NCBI GenBank assembly: GCA_020850415.1
Contig: JADZER010000038.1
Coordinates: forward strand, 1 to 64,000
Source: Phycisphaerales bacterium
Lineage (GTDB): Bacteria; Planctomycetota; Phycisphaerae; Phycisphaerales; UBA1924
Length of the DNA stretch: 64,000 nt
Reading direction: 5' to 3'
Part shown: in pieces, positions 1 through 8,639 of the stretch
Numbering within the stretch: position 1 is the stretch's first letter
Layout: every line of letters begins with the position of its first letter
Notes under the pieces: generated by a model
Database searches by the model: none
The model's input: only the letters and a program-made list of their open reading frames with translations
Told to the model about the DNA's origin: nothing
Made by a program: the position numbers and the translations under genes

Positions 1-2
1 CG

Positions 3-226
3 GTGGCTAGGCCCCTGGCACGCCGCGTGGCCCGCCTGGAGCGGGCGTGCCCCCGCCCCTGCCCCGCGTGCGGCTGGGGCGGCCCCGGGGCCCTCTACGA
101 GGTCGTGGTGCCCGTGGCGGGCCGGGTGACCGACCGGGTGGAACCCCCCGGGAACCGCGTCTGCGGGGCCTGCGGGCGGCCTACGGGGTGCTGGTCCGGT
201 TCCCCGACGCCCGGGCCGGGGCCTGA
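3..226 (+). pseudogene. Frame-broken small zinc-ribbon protein
   Basis: Reading from the GTG at 3 gives a basic start, then two Cys-x2-Cys knuckles (CPAC near residue 21, CGAC near residue 55), the pattern of a small zinc ribbon. After the second knuckle the frame becomes poor. A shift at about 180, equivalent to one missing base in the run GGCGGCCTACGG, gives a natural ending YGVLVRFPDARAGA and a TGA at 224-226. I therefore read it as a short protein of about 74 residues broken by a one-base deletion. It could also have begun left of the window. Function is unknown; a nucleic-acid-binding role would be a guess from the fold only. Confidence 0.4.
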
Positions 227-936
227 GCAGGCCCGGTCGCGTGGGGTTGCGGGACTGTACCGAACGGAATCCCGCGAGCACATCGCCGAGGAGTATGTCG
301 CTGCTGCGGCCTCTCTCCTCCTGCGCCCACCTTCTGCCAAAAAGATTTCACCACCACTGACAATTAGGTCCGCCGCACACGCGGTGGTGGGCAGTGGGGT
401 TGTGTGGTGCCACCGCATTCGGCTGTTCGGAGCGGGGCGAAGGCAGCTTCAGAGACGCCGCGGGAGCGTGGAGGATGTGATGCCAGCGCGGAATCGACCC
501 GTCGGTGTTTGGTGATGGATGTGTGGCGTGCGCTGCGGGGCAGCCTGGTCGGTGGCTGCAGGTCAGGCACGGTCGCCCTGGCGGGGCCACTGGTCGCGTG
601 CAGCCTGAAGCGGAGCGTGAGCCTGATGCAGAAGGATCCGAGCCTCGGACCGTCCGCAGATTCCGGGGCGGGCGGGCCGAGGACTCCCGACACGAGCACG
701 AAGACGCGGAACCAAATGGGACATGGCGAGGCCGAGCCGAAGCGCAGAGACTCTACACATAGTTCGCATACTTTGTCCGTGTTGCGATGAACCCCAAGCC
801 CTTCAACATGGCATACACCCAACATGCTCCGGCATGGTGCGAATGCCTGTGCTGACCTGTGGGTGCCGCAGAGCGTCCGGTCGGAACATGCGTAGCTGTC
901 ACAGGTAGTCCTAGAGCACTTTACAAGGAGTCACTC
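227..936. other. Gene-free stretch
   Basis: About 700 bases with no convincing gene. Open frames here have no recognisable domain, no plausible ribosome site and uneven composition. Nothing else was recognised except the ribosome-binding site AAGGAG at 925-930 that serves the next gene. Confidence 0.5.
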
Positions 937-2289
937 ATGGCGCAGCAGGCACAGACGATCCGTTCGTACATCCACTTGGCCGCGATCCTGATCGGGATCG
1001 CCGCCGCTCCTTCCGCTTCCTGGGGGCAGGTGCTCTATGAAGACTTGAAGCTCCAACCCAGTGACGGACAGGCCGGCGACCTCTTCGGGTTCTCCATCGC
1101 CATGAACGATCAACTGATCGTCGTCGGCGCACTCTGGGACGACGCCAAGGGTCCGAGGTCCGGATCGGTCTATCTCTTCGATGCCGCTACCGGAGCGCAG
1201 ATCACCAAGCTCGTGGCGGAAGATGGATCCGAAGGCGACTACTTTGGTCACTCGGTGGCGATCGAGAACGGCATGATCGTCGTCGGTGCACCGCTGGATG
1301 ATGACCGAGGCCTCGATTCTGGCTCCGTGTACCTGTTTGATGCCCTCACTGGCAACCAGATCGGCGAAAAGCTTTACGCCGATGACGGCGCAGCGGGAGA
1401 TCAGTTTGGCGTCGCCGTTGACGTCGACGATGGCGTCGTCGTCGTCTCTGCGCACCTCGACGATGTCAACGGTCAGTACTCCGGCTCCGCGTACCTATTC
1501 GACGCGGATACCCAGCGGCAACTTCACAAACTCCTCCCGCACACCGGGGGAGCGGAAGCCCACTTCGGCCGCTCCCTCGCCATCGACAGCGGCCTTGTCG
1601 CTGTCGGTGCTTATGGTGAGAACTCCTGGGCCGGCGCTGTGTACCTCTTCGAGGTGTCGACCGGCCTGCAACGCTTCAGGCTGCTCCCCACTGATCCCAA
1701 CTCACTGGACTACTTCGGGTATTCGGTGGACATCGCCAGCGGCTGCGTCGTGGTCGGAGCGTTCGGGAACGATGATGACGGCAGCCAGTCCGGGGCTGCT
1801 TATGTGTTCGATGCGCTGACCGGTGTGCAAGGCGCCAAGCTCCTCCCCGACTTTGGCGAGGACGGTGACATCTTTGGTCATGCCGTCGCGATTGACCACG
1901 GCGTTGCGGTCATTGGGTCACGAAACGACGACGACAATGGCAGTGACTCTGGTGCCGCGTACCTCTTCAAAGCGTCCACGGGCGAACAGGTCGTCAAACT
2001 GCTCGCGAGCGATGGTGCACCGGGGGATTGGTTCGGTCAGCCAGTGGCAATAGACGAGAGTCGCGTTGCTGTTGGCGCGTACCATAACGAGGATTCTGGC
2101 GCGGTGTATCTTTTCCCGGATGGTTGTCGCGCGGATCTGACTGGCGATGGCACCGTCGACACGCTAGATTTCCTGTTGTTTCTTGGGGCGTTCACCTCAG
2201 GAGATCTCATCGCTGATTGGAATCGGGATGGTCGGGTCGACACGCTTGACTTCCTCGCGTACTTGACCGAGTGGGCGACGGGGTGCTGA
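937..2289 (+). CDS. Secreted FG-GAP beta-propeller protein with C-terminal GC-type dockerin
   Basis: Protein of 450 residues. The ATG at 937 is chosen over an earlier in-frame start because AAGGAG sits 6 bases upstream and it gives a clean signal peptide (hydrophobic core LAAILIGIAAAPSASWG). The mature part has seven repeats of about 60 residues with the pattern GDxFGxSVAI...VVGAxxDDDxG...SGSVYLFDxxTG, i.e. FG-GAP/integrin-alpha-type blades, enough for one seven-bladed propeller. The last 50 residues hold two calcium-loop motifs (DLTGDGTVDTLDF and DWNRDGRVDTLDF) and end in WATGC, a dockerin-like domain with terminal Gly-Cys. A cell-surface or secreted binding role is likely; the ligand is unknown. 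The same architecture occurs at 8640-10016. Confidence 0.85.
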   Translation: MAQQAQTIRSYIHLAAILIGIAAAPSASWGQVLYEDLKLQPSDGQAGDLFGFSIAMNDQLIVVGALWDDAKGPRSGSVYLFDAATGAQITKLVAEDGSEGDYFGHSVAIENGMIVVGAPLDDDRGLDSGSVYLFDALTGNQIGEKLYADDGAAGDQFGVAVDVDDGVVVVSAHLDDVNGQYSGSAYLFDADTQRQLHKLLPHTGGAEAHFGRSLAIDSGLVAVGAYGENSWAGAVYLFEVSTGLQRFRLLPTDPNSLDYFGYSVDIASGCVVVGAFGNDDDGSQSGAAYVFDALTGVQGAKLLPDFGEDGDIFGHAVAIDHGVAVIGSRNDDDNGSDSGAAYLFKASTGEQVVKLLASDGAPGDWFGQPVAIDESRVAVGAYHNEDSGAVYLFPDGCRADLTGDGTVDTLDFLLFLGAFTSGDLIADWNRDGRVDTLDFLAYLTEWATGC

Positions 2290-2634
2290 TGGGCAGGAGG
2301 AATCACTGAGTGGTGTGGGCGGGGGCGATCGTCGCCCTCCGCCCGTTCGACTGCGAGAGGCGGCAGCCAGGCACCATGTCCTGCGACCAAGAGGCATGTC
2401 TTGCATGCGGAAGCGGGGAGCATGTCGCGGAGACAATAGCATACAAGCGGTCGCGGTAGGGGTGGCGTCAGTCGCGCGATGTATCGCATCCAGCCGCTCC
2501 TTAGCTGGTTGGCCCTGACCAGGACGATGAAAACGTCTTCTGCGTCGCCTTGATCGGTACCGTACCGTGCCGTGCCTTGCCGGGTACTATCAGTTCGGTG
2601 ATGCGAGGTTGCGCAGTGTGGTTGTCTCAGCGCC

Positions 2635-2739
2635 ATCTGCGCCAGCGGCGACACGCGGGCGGACTGGATCGAGGACGGCACGATCAACACGCTCGACTTC
2701 CTGGCATTCCTCGGCGAATGGGCCTCGGACTGCCCGTAA
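2635..2739 (+). pseudogene. Relic of a dockerin-domain C-terminus
   Basis: In one frame the sequence encodes a second dockerin loop (ADWIEDGTINTLDFLAFLGE followed by WASDC and Pro) and then TAA. This closely matches the second loops of the intact neighbours, such as ADWNGDGTINTQDFVAYL at the end of the 6912-8582 gene. No start codon, signal peptide or first calcium loop is in frame upstream. It appears to be the tail of a deleted secreted-protein gene. The usual terminal Gly-Cys has become Asp-Cys-Pro. Confidence 0.7.
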
Positions 2740-2769
2740 GCCCGGCCGCTCTTTTCACTCGCGCACTCT

Positions 2770-2795
2770 CGCCCGCGCCGCTGGTGCGGGCGTTT
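2770..2795 (+). terminator. Rho-independent terminator-like hairpin
   Basis: CGCCCGCGCC, loop GCT, then GGTGCGGGCG: ten pairs with one G-T wobble, followed by TTTCTC. It lies 30 bases after the dockerin relic's stop, so it was probably the terminator of that lost gene. The T-tract is short. Confidence 0.45.
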
Positions 2796-3022
2796 CTCAG
2801 TTGCGAAGGGGGCGGTGCCGACGGGCCAGCGAGCCGATCCCGCTGTTCGGCGGCGGGCCGGGGCTCGGCGGAAGGAGCCGGGGAAGTCGCGGGGATAGTA
2901 TCGGTGTGTCCGGCACCGCCGGCCTGTCGTGGCGGCGACGCGGGCGGTCGTCGGATGGGACCGTCGGGTAATGGTCTGCCGGGCGGGGTACAGGTGTCGG
3001 CGACCCCGGGGGCATTGATGCG

Positions 3023-6000
3023 ATGAATCCCGAGCCGGAAGAACTCGCAACCGACGCGGAGACGCTGGGCGGGTTTGGCCCGGATGTGCTTCATCGCGCC
3101 CGCGAGTTCGTGCGCGAGCAGGGGGTCGCGGCGGATGTCCCGGACCTGACCGGCGAGACGATCGGCCGCTACCGGGTGGTTCGGCCGCTGGGGGCGGGGG
3201 GGTTCGGCGCGGTATACGAGGCCGAGCAGTTGCGGCCGGTGCGTCGGCGCGTGGCGATCAAGCTGGCGGGCGCCGGATCGATGAACGCCTCGGCCGCCCA
3301 GCGGCTGATGGACGAGCAGCAGACGCTCGCGGCAATCCAGGACCCCTCGATCGTCGCGTTGTTGGACACCGGGACCATTCCGCCCGAGGTCGTCGGCGGG
3401 GCAGAACGGCCGTACTTCGTGATGCAGTTGGTCGAGGGGCTGCCGATCACGCGGTTCGCCGACGAGCGGGGCTTGGGATTGCGGGAACGGCTCGAGCTGC
3501 TGGCGGAGGCGGCGCGGGGGGTCGCCGCGGCGCACCGGCACGGCGTGATCCACCGCGATCTCAAGCCGGCGCACATGCTGGTGGAGGAGTCCGGGCAGGT
3601 GCGGCTGATCGACTTCGGCGTGGCTCGGGCCGAGCACCCCGACCGGATGAGCCAGACGCTGACGGGTCAGCTGATCGGGACGCCGCGGTACATGAGCCCC
3701 GAGCAGCGGGCGGGGCGCGTGGGCGAGATCGATACGCGGAGCGATGTGTACGCGCTGGGCATGGTGCTGGCCGAGCTGGTGGTCGGGGAGCGGATCGCCG
3801 ATCTCGATCCCGTGACGGTGTCGCGGACGCCGACCAGCGAGCTGCTCGGCGATACGCGACACGCCTGGCGCCGCCGATGCAGGCGGGATGTGGACTGGAT
3901 CGTCGCCAAGGCCCTGGCCGATCGCCCGGAGGACCGGTACGGGTCGGTCGAGGAGCTGCGGGCGGACCTGCGGCGGGCGTGCGTGGGCGAGCCGGTGCTG
4001 GCGAGGCCGCGGTCTGTGTGGCTGCCGGTGGTGAGCTTCGGTCGGCGCAAGCCGGCCGCGGCGGCGACAATCGTCGTACTGCTCCTGGTCATGCCGGTCG
4101 GTTCGGCGGTCGTCGCGAGGCTTGCGATCCGGAACGCGGACCTTGCCCGCGATGCGAGCCGGGAGGCCGAGTCGGCGAAGTCGGAGGCCCGCGCCGCCCG
4201 CCTCGCCGGAGCCCAGGCGGCGCTCGGCGCGGGGGCTATCAAGAGTGCGCGATTGCAGTTGAATCTCATCCCGGCGGAACTGCACGATTGGGCCTACCGC
4301 CACCTCACCCGTTCGGCGATGCCGCAGGGGCGGGAGCTCTTGGGGGTCGAAGTGCGATCCGGGCGCGCCCCGGGGATGTTCCAAGCGCTGGCCTTGTCCC
4401 CGGAGGAGCATGGTCTGTTCGTCGGCGATGCCGCCGGCGATTTGTGGGTCATCGACCCCGGAGATGGGGCGGTGTCGGCCCGGGGGCGGATCGCCGATCA
4501 GGTTTTCTGCGCGGCGTACGCGCCAGATCGGGACGGGTTGCTCGTCGTGGGCTGCGCCGATCGGACCGTCGCGATCTACTGCGAAGGGTCATTCGACCGG
4601 CCCCTCGCCACGATCCCGGTCCCAGGTCCGCCCATCACCCTGGCGTTCGATGCATCGGGCCGCAGGCTTGCCGCGGGGATGGTGGAGACCAACCAGATCG
4701 CCATCATCAGCATGTCCGACTTCCTGGTGGAAGCGATCTTGCCGTCGGGATCGGTCGGGTGCCACGCGGCCGCGTTCATGCCGGGGGCTGACCTGCTCTT
4801 CCTGGGGACACCGGACGGGTTCATCGAGTCCTGGGATGTTACCAGCAAGCTCCGTACAGCACGAGTGCTCGCCGACGGAAGCCGCATCCAGCATGTTGAG
4901 TTCAGCGCTGACGGAAGTCGCTTGGCAGCGACCGGGCTTTCTGGCCGGCTCGCGCTGTTCCAGGTCAGTGCGGAGGGGGAGCTCGTGCAGATCGGACAGG
5001 CCCAGCAGCCGATCGGGATCACCGCGTGCGCCTTCACCTCGGCGGGCGATGAGCTGTACACCGGCGGGGCCGATGGCGCGGTTCGCCGGTGGGGCCTCCC
5101 GGAGCTGCTCCCGGACGGGGTCTGGTTCCAGCACGACAGCGAGATCTACGGCCTCGCCATCTCGGATGAGACCGGCGAGATCTACTCCTGCTCGATCGGC
5201 GGGACAGTGCTTGCGCTGGACCCTGCGGAACAGCCGCCGGCCACCGAGCGTCGGGTGATCCTTGATGCCGACACACTCTGGGACGCCGGGGTCCGATACG
5301 CCCTAGTGAAGACCGGCCTTGGAATGCGAGTGATCGACGCGGTGAGGGGGGACTCGTGGGCGGTGTCCCATCCGCTCATGGAGCAGCTCAGCGCCTACTA
5401 CATCTCCCCCAATGGTGAGGCGGTCTTGTTCGATCAGATGACCGGGGACAACATCATCTTCCGCCCCGGCGGCGAACCCGTCCGACTCCCCGCGGACCCC
5501 TCACGGGCGTCTCAGACCAACCCGATGGTCATCTCCCCGGATGACCGTCAGGTCCTGGCGATCGTGGACGGGATGGCAACGCTCCTCGAACCTTCGGGAA
5601 CCCTGGCGTGGGTGGATGTCGCGGTTGGCCGGCAGCGCGGTCGAACGGCTACAACCCTGGGCTCCTTACGGGTCGCCGAGGCGATTGGTCTCGAGGACGG
5701 CGGCGCGTTCCTCACCGGGCCCGACGGCGCTCGCCTCGTTGGACCGGACGGGTCCATCCGGGGACTCGAATGGCCCTCCGGGAGCAGGTGCTTCGGTGCC
5801 TCGGCCCAGGGCCCATACCTGATCGTTTCCAGCATCGAACCCTCGACGGTCCTGGCCTACGAGCTGGCAACCGGTCGCGTCCACGCTCGATTCGCCCTGC
5901 CGCAAGATAGCAATGCACGGGTCGCCATCACCCCGGACGGGCGCACCATCGCCACGACCCGGCACGGCGGCACGGTTGACCTGTACGAGGCCGCGACGGG

Positions 6001-6190
6001 CCGGCTGCTCTTGACGCTCCCGGGCAGCGATCCGCCGGTCCGGCTGCGGTTCGACTCTGACGGGACGCTCAGGTTCGGCTCGCAGCGGGGCGCCCTGCGC
6101 CTCTGGCGAGCCGCGGCGGAGCAAGCGGCCGACGTTGCCGAAGCCGCAGGCCGAGCAGCGGATCCCAGACCCGGCACCTCGCCGGGCTAG
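3023..6190 (+). CDS. Membrane Ser/Thr protein kinase with C-terminal WD40-like propeller
   Basis: Protein of 1055 residues. The N-terminal kinase domain (about 48-320) shows the glycine loop LGAGGFGAVYE (56-66), invariant Lys80 in VAIK, catalytic loop HRDLKPAHML (177-186) with Asp179, DFG at 197-199 and the APE-like MSPEQ. A transmembrane helix follows near 345-368, then a short coiled, Ala/Glu/Arg-rich stretch, then about 600 residues of WD40-like beta-propeller repeats probably outside the membrane. This is the common planctomycete kinase layout. Odd point: the Mg-binding Asn of HRDLKPxN is His184 (codon CAC, one base from AAC). The gene converges on an ECF sigma factor gene, and both stop codons lie in the same CTAG, so they probably form one signalling unit. 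Confidence 0.9.
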   Translation: MNPEPEELATDAETLGGFGPDVLHRAREFVREQGVAADVPDLTGETIGRYRVVRPLGAGGFGAVYEAEQLRPVRRRVAIKLAGAGSMNASAAQRLMDEQQTLAAIQDPSIVALLDTGTIPPEVVGGAERPYFVMQLVEGLPITRFADERGLGLRERLELLAEAARGVAAAHRHGVIHRDLKPAHMLVEESGQVRLIDFGVARAEHPDRMSQTLTGQLIGTPRYMSPEQRAGRVGEIDTRSDVYALGMVLAELVVGERIADLDPVTVSRTPTSELLGDTRHAWRRRCRRDVDWIVAKALADRPEDRYGSVEELRADLRRACVGEPVLARPRSVWLPVVSFGRRKPAAAATIVVLLLVMPVGSAVVARLAIRNADLARDASREAESAKSEARAARLAGAQAALGAGAIKSARLQLNLIPAELHDWAYRHLTRSAMPQGRELLGVEVRSGRAPGMFQALALSPEEHGLFVGDAAGDLWVIDPGDGAVSARGRIADQVFCAAYAPDRDGLLVVGCADRTVAIYCEGSFDRPLATIPVPGPPITLAFDASGRRLAAGMVETNQIAIISMSDFLVEAILPSGSVGCHAAAFMPGADLLFLGTPDGFIESWDVTSKLRTARVLADGSRIQHVEFSADGSRLAATGLSGRLALFQVSAEGELVQIGQAQQPIGITACAFTSAGDELYTGGADGAVRRWGLPELLPDGVWFQHDSEIYGLAISDETGEIYSCSIGGTVLALDPAEQPPATERRVILDADTLWDAGVRYALVKTGLGMRVIDAVRGDSWAVSHPLMEQLSAYYISPNGEAVLFDQMTGDNIIFRPGGEPVRLPADPSRASQTNPMVISPDDRQVLAIVDGMATLLEPSGTLAWVDVAVGRQRGRTATTLGSLRVAEAIGLEDGGAFLTGPDGARLVGPDGSIRGLEWPSGSRCFGASAQGPYLIVSSIEPSTVLAYELATGRVHARFALPQDSNARVAITPDGRTIATTRHGGTVDLYEAATGRLLLTLPGSDPPVRLRFDSDGTLRFGSQRGALRLWRAAAEQAADVAEAAGRAADPRPGTSPG

Positions 6191-6771
6191 GACCCCAACG
6201 CCCGCTCGATCCGATCGCACCCACGCTTCCACGCCCGGTCCACCTCGGTCGGGTTCATGCCGGTCATCTCGATGATCTCCGCCCGCCGGAACCGACCCCA
6301 GGCCCGCATTGCCAGCACCTCCGCGGCCTTGGGGTCATCCAAGATCATGGCGTCCATCTCTCTCTGGAGCCGCTCCAGGAGCTCAAGCCCGGCCGCCGGG
6401 TTCGCGTTCCGAGCTGGCTCCGGCCGGTCGGGGTGATCAAGGGAAACCCCTCGCCCGGCCCGCCCTCCCCGCTTGGCGGCCAGACGCCGACGCTGGTAGT
6501 CCACGATCACCTGGCTGATGAGCGTGGCCGCGATGGCGAAGAACTCCTGCCGCGACCGCGCGGCGGCCCGCTCCTTCATGAGACGGAGCATGGCCTCGTG
6601 GAGCAGATCGCCGGGCATGAGCGTGAGCCGATCCAAACGGCCGCCGAACTGGCGGAGCATGGAGGCGAGGGTGAGGCGTTCCAGGTCGCCGTAGACGACA
6701 TGGATGGCCAGGTGGAAGGCCTGGTCGTCTCCGGCGGCAGCGGCTTGGAGGAGGGGGGTGAGGTCGGACAT
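6187..6771 (-). CDS. ECF-type RNA polymerase sigma factor (planctomycete kinase-associated family)
   Basis: Protein of 194 residues starting MSDLTPLLQAAAAGDDQAF, the usual start of the Sigma70_ECF family that directs core RNA polymerase to its own promoters. Region 2 is near residues 25-95 (YGDLERLTLASM, LMPGDLLHEAMLRL, FFAIAATLISQVIVDYQRRR) and region 4 is a helix-turn-helix near 165-190 (RAEIIEMTGMNPTEVDRAWK). The start at 6771 is chosen because longer readings would run into the divergent gene at 6912 and lack homology. It is tail-to-tail with the Ser/Thr kinase (stop codons share CTAG at 6187-6190), so phosphorylation of the sigma factor by that kinase is plausible but inferred. It is divergent from the beta-helix dockerin gene, a possible target. 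Confidence 0.88.
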   Translation of the reverse strand: MSDLTPLLQAAAAGDDQAFHLAIHVVYGDLERLTLASMLRQFGGRLDRLTLMPGDLLHEAMLRLMKERAAARSRQEFFAIAATLISQVIVDYQRRRLAAKRGGRAGRGVSLDHPDRPEPARNANPAAGLELLERLQREMDAMILDDPKAAEVLAMRAWGRFRRAEIIEMTGMNPTEVDRAWKRGCDRIERALGS

Positions 6772-6911
6772 GGGCGAACTGCAAAGAAAGCGATAGATGC
6801 CGATGTGGGTGACAAACCGCCCCCCACATCGCGTGCTGGATCTCCGGGGGGAGGGGCATCCCTCTGCTGAGCGTAGGCCAACACCACCGCATTCCCCTTT
6901 GGAGTCCCGCC

Positions 6912-8582
6912 ATGAGAGCCATCGTCGTCGGTACGGTTTCGTCGCTTCTGCTTTCGTGCAGCGCCTTGGGTCAAACCAATGTCGGGGGCCCAATCCTGAG
7001 CGACACGACCTGGGGCCCATCGGGTAGCCCGTACATCGTGCAGAACTCGATCATCGTCGGCGCGGGCGCGACGCTCACCGTCGAGCCTGGCACAGAGGTC
7101 CGTGTCAACAACGGTCTCTCGATCGCCGTCGGATCCCAGGCGTTCGGTCCCGGGGCTCTCGTTGTCAACGGGACCGAGGCGGCTCCGGCGCTCTTCACCA
7201 GCAACCAGGGCAGCGGCAGGGGCGACTGGAACGACATCTACTTCACGAGCCACGCGGTCGACACGCAATGGGACGAGAACGGTGAGTACATATCAGGTTC
7301 CAGGCTGCGCCATTGCATCATCTCGTACGCCGGCGGGACCGCCGACAGTTCTAGCGGGGCTGTCTCCAATGAGGAGAACTCGCTGGAGCTGGAAGGCGTG
7401 CGTATCCGGGAGAGCGCTCGTGACGGCCTGTATTCTACCTTCGGTAGCGGCAGCACCGCCAGGATCAGACTTCGAGGCTGTGAAGTCTCCGACTGTACAA
7501 AAACGGGCGTGAGCGTGGTTCGAGGAGCCTCACACCTCGTGTCGGATGGGACCGTCCAGCGCTGCGGGAGCTCTGGAGTTAGTATCTCCAGCGCTCCGGA
7601 CTGCATTGTGGTTCGGACGACGGCTAGTGAGTGCGGAGGAACTGGCATCATCTTGCAGAGTACGCAAAGGGTCGTCGTCGAAGACTGCCAAGCACGAGAC
7701 AACGGTGGCGACGGCCTGTACATCAACAGCGCGGGCGAAAGCGTTGTCACTTCTTTCGGGACTTCTGGCAATGGCAGTGAGGGTGCAACATTCGCGGGCT
7801 GCAGTTCGCTGGATGTCGCGGGGTTGGAGTCTGCCGACAATACCCAATACGGTGTTCGCTTTGACTCCTGCTCCGGCCTCGCTGCCTCCGCGATCGACTG
7901 TCACGGCAACAACGGCGGCGCCAATGTGAACGGCGGCACGGGCGTGGTCGCGGATAGTCGGTTCAGCGACAACTACCGCACCGGGAACGGCGGCGGTGTG
8001 CTGATGACGGGGTCGGCCCAACTGCTCAGATGCGAGATTCAAGGCAATACGGCGTCCGGCGTCGGTGGTGGAATCTACATCGACAGCAGCAATCAGCGGG
8101 TCCAGGAATGCGTGATTGAGAGCAATGCCGCGACCTCCGGTGGTGGAGCCTATGTCAATCGTGCTGGTGCGTCCTTTGCTGGAGACGAGGACGAAGGGAC
8201 CTTCAACGCTTTCTGGGCCAACACGGCGACGAGCGGCAATGGGGCGGACATCTACAACAATGTGACCTTCAATTCCAACGGCAGCGGCGACATCGATGCG
8301 TCCTATGTGTGTTGGGGAACCGAGGACTTCAACGATATCAGTGCTCGCATCCACGATTTCTTCGATGATTCCAACAAAGGTGTGGTCGCGATCTTCCCGC
8401 CGGCCCCGTGCAGTCGCTGCCCGGCAGACATCACTGGCGATGGCGTGGTCAACACTCAAGATTTTGTCGCGTTCCTCAATGCTTGGGCGGGCGGCAACTC
8501 AGTAGCCGACTGGAACGGCGACGGGACAATTAACACGCAGGACTTCGTGGCCTACCTCAACGACTGGGCAGCGGGCTGCTGA
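6912..8582 (+). CDS. Secreted right-handed parallel beta-helix protein with GC-type dockerin
   Basis: Protein of 556 residues. GGAG at 6901-6904 sets the ATG at 6912, followed by a signal peptide (IVVGTVSSLLLSCSALGQ). Residues about 30-490 are rich in Asn, Gly, Ser and short hydrophobic triplets in repeats of roughly 22-24 residues (for example VRTTASECGGTGIILQS), the pattern of a pectate-lyase-like parallel beta-helix. Catalytic residues cannot be assigned, so it may be a polysaccharide-active enzyme or only a binding scaffold. The last 50 residues hold loops DITGDGVVNTQDF and DWNGDGTINTQDF and end WAAGC. It is followed 57 bases later by another dockerin protein on the same strand, so co-transcription is likely. 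Confidence 0.85.
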   Translation: MRAIVVGTVSSLLLSCSALGQTNVGGPILSDTTWGPSGSPYIVQNSIIVGAGATLTVEPGTEVRVNNGLSIAVGSQAFGPGALVVNGTEAAPALFTSNQGSGRGDWNDIYFTSHAVDTQWDENGEYISGSRLRHCIISYAGGTADSSSGAVSNEENSLELEGVRIRESARDGLYSTFGSGSTARIRLRGCEVSDCTKTGVSVVRGASHLVSDGTVQRCGSSGVSISSAPDCIVVRTTASECGGTGIILQSTQRVVVEDCQARDNGGDGLYINSAGESVVTSFGTSGNGSEGATFAGCSSLDVAGLESADNTQYGVRFDSCSGLAASAIDCHGNNGGANVNGGTGVVADSRFSDNYRTGNGGGVLMTGSAQLLRCEIQGNTASGVGGGIYIDSSNQRVQECVIESNAATSGGGAYVNRAGASFAGDEDEGTFNAFWANTATSGNGADIYNNVTFNSNGSGDIDASYVCWGTEDFNDISARIHDFFDDSNKGVVAIFPPAPCSRCPADITGDGVVNTQDFVAFLNAWAGGNSVADWNGDGTINTQDFVAYLNDWAAGC

Positions 8583-8639
8583 GCGACACGACTAGCCTCG
8601 TGGACTGATGCCTCAATCCACGGCGAGGAGAACAGCGTC

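Larger units (their letters stand above)
2290..3022. other. Intergenic region with a dockerin relic and a terminator-like hairpin
   Basis: About 730 bases without an intact gene between the FG-GAP protein and the kinase. It contains the dockerin fragment at 2635-2739 and a hairpin at 2770-2795, listed separately. The rest shows no recognisable feature. Confidence 0.6.

Noticed and set aside
404-790. Open frames in the 0.4-0.8 kb stretch
   Set aside because: Ser/Arg/Thr-rich, no ribosome site, no domain and no neighbours in operon; treated as non-coding.
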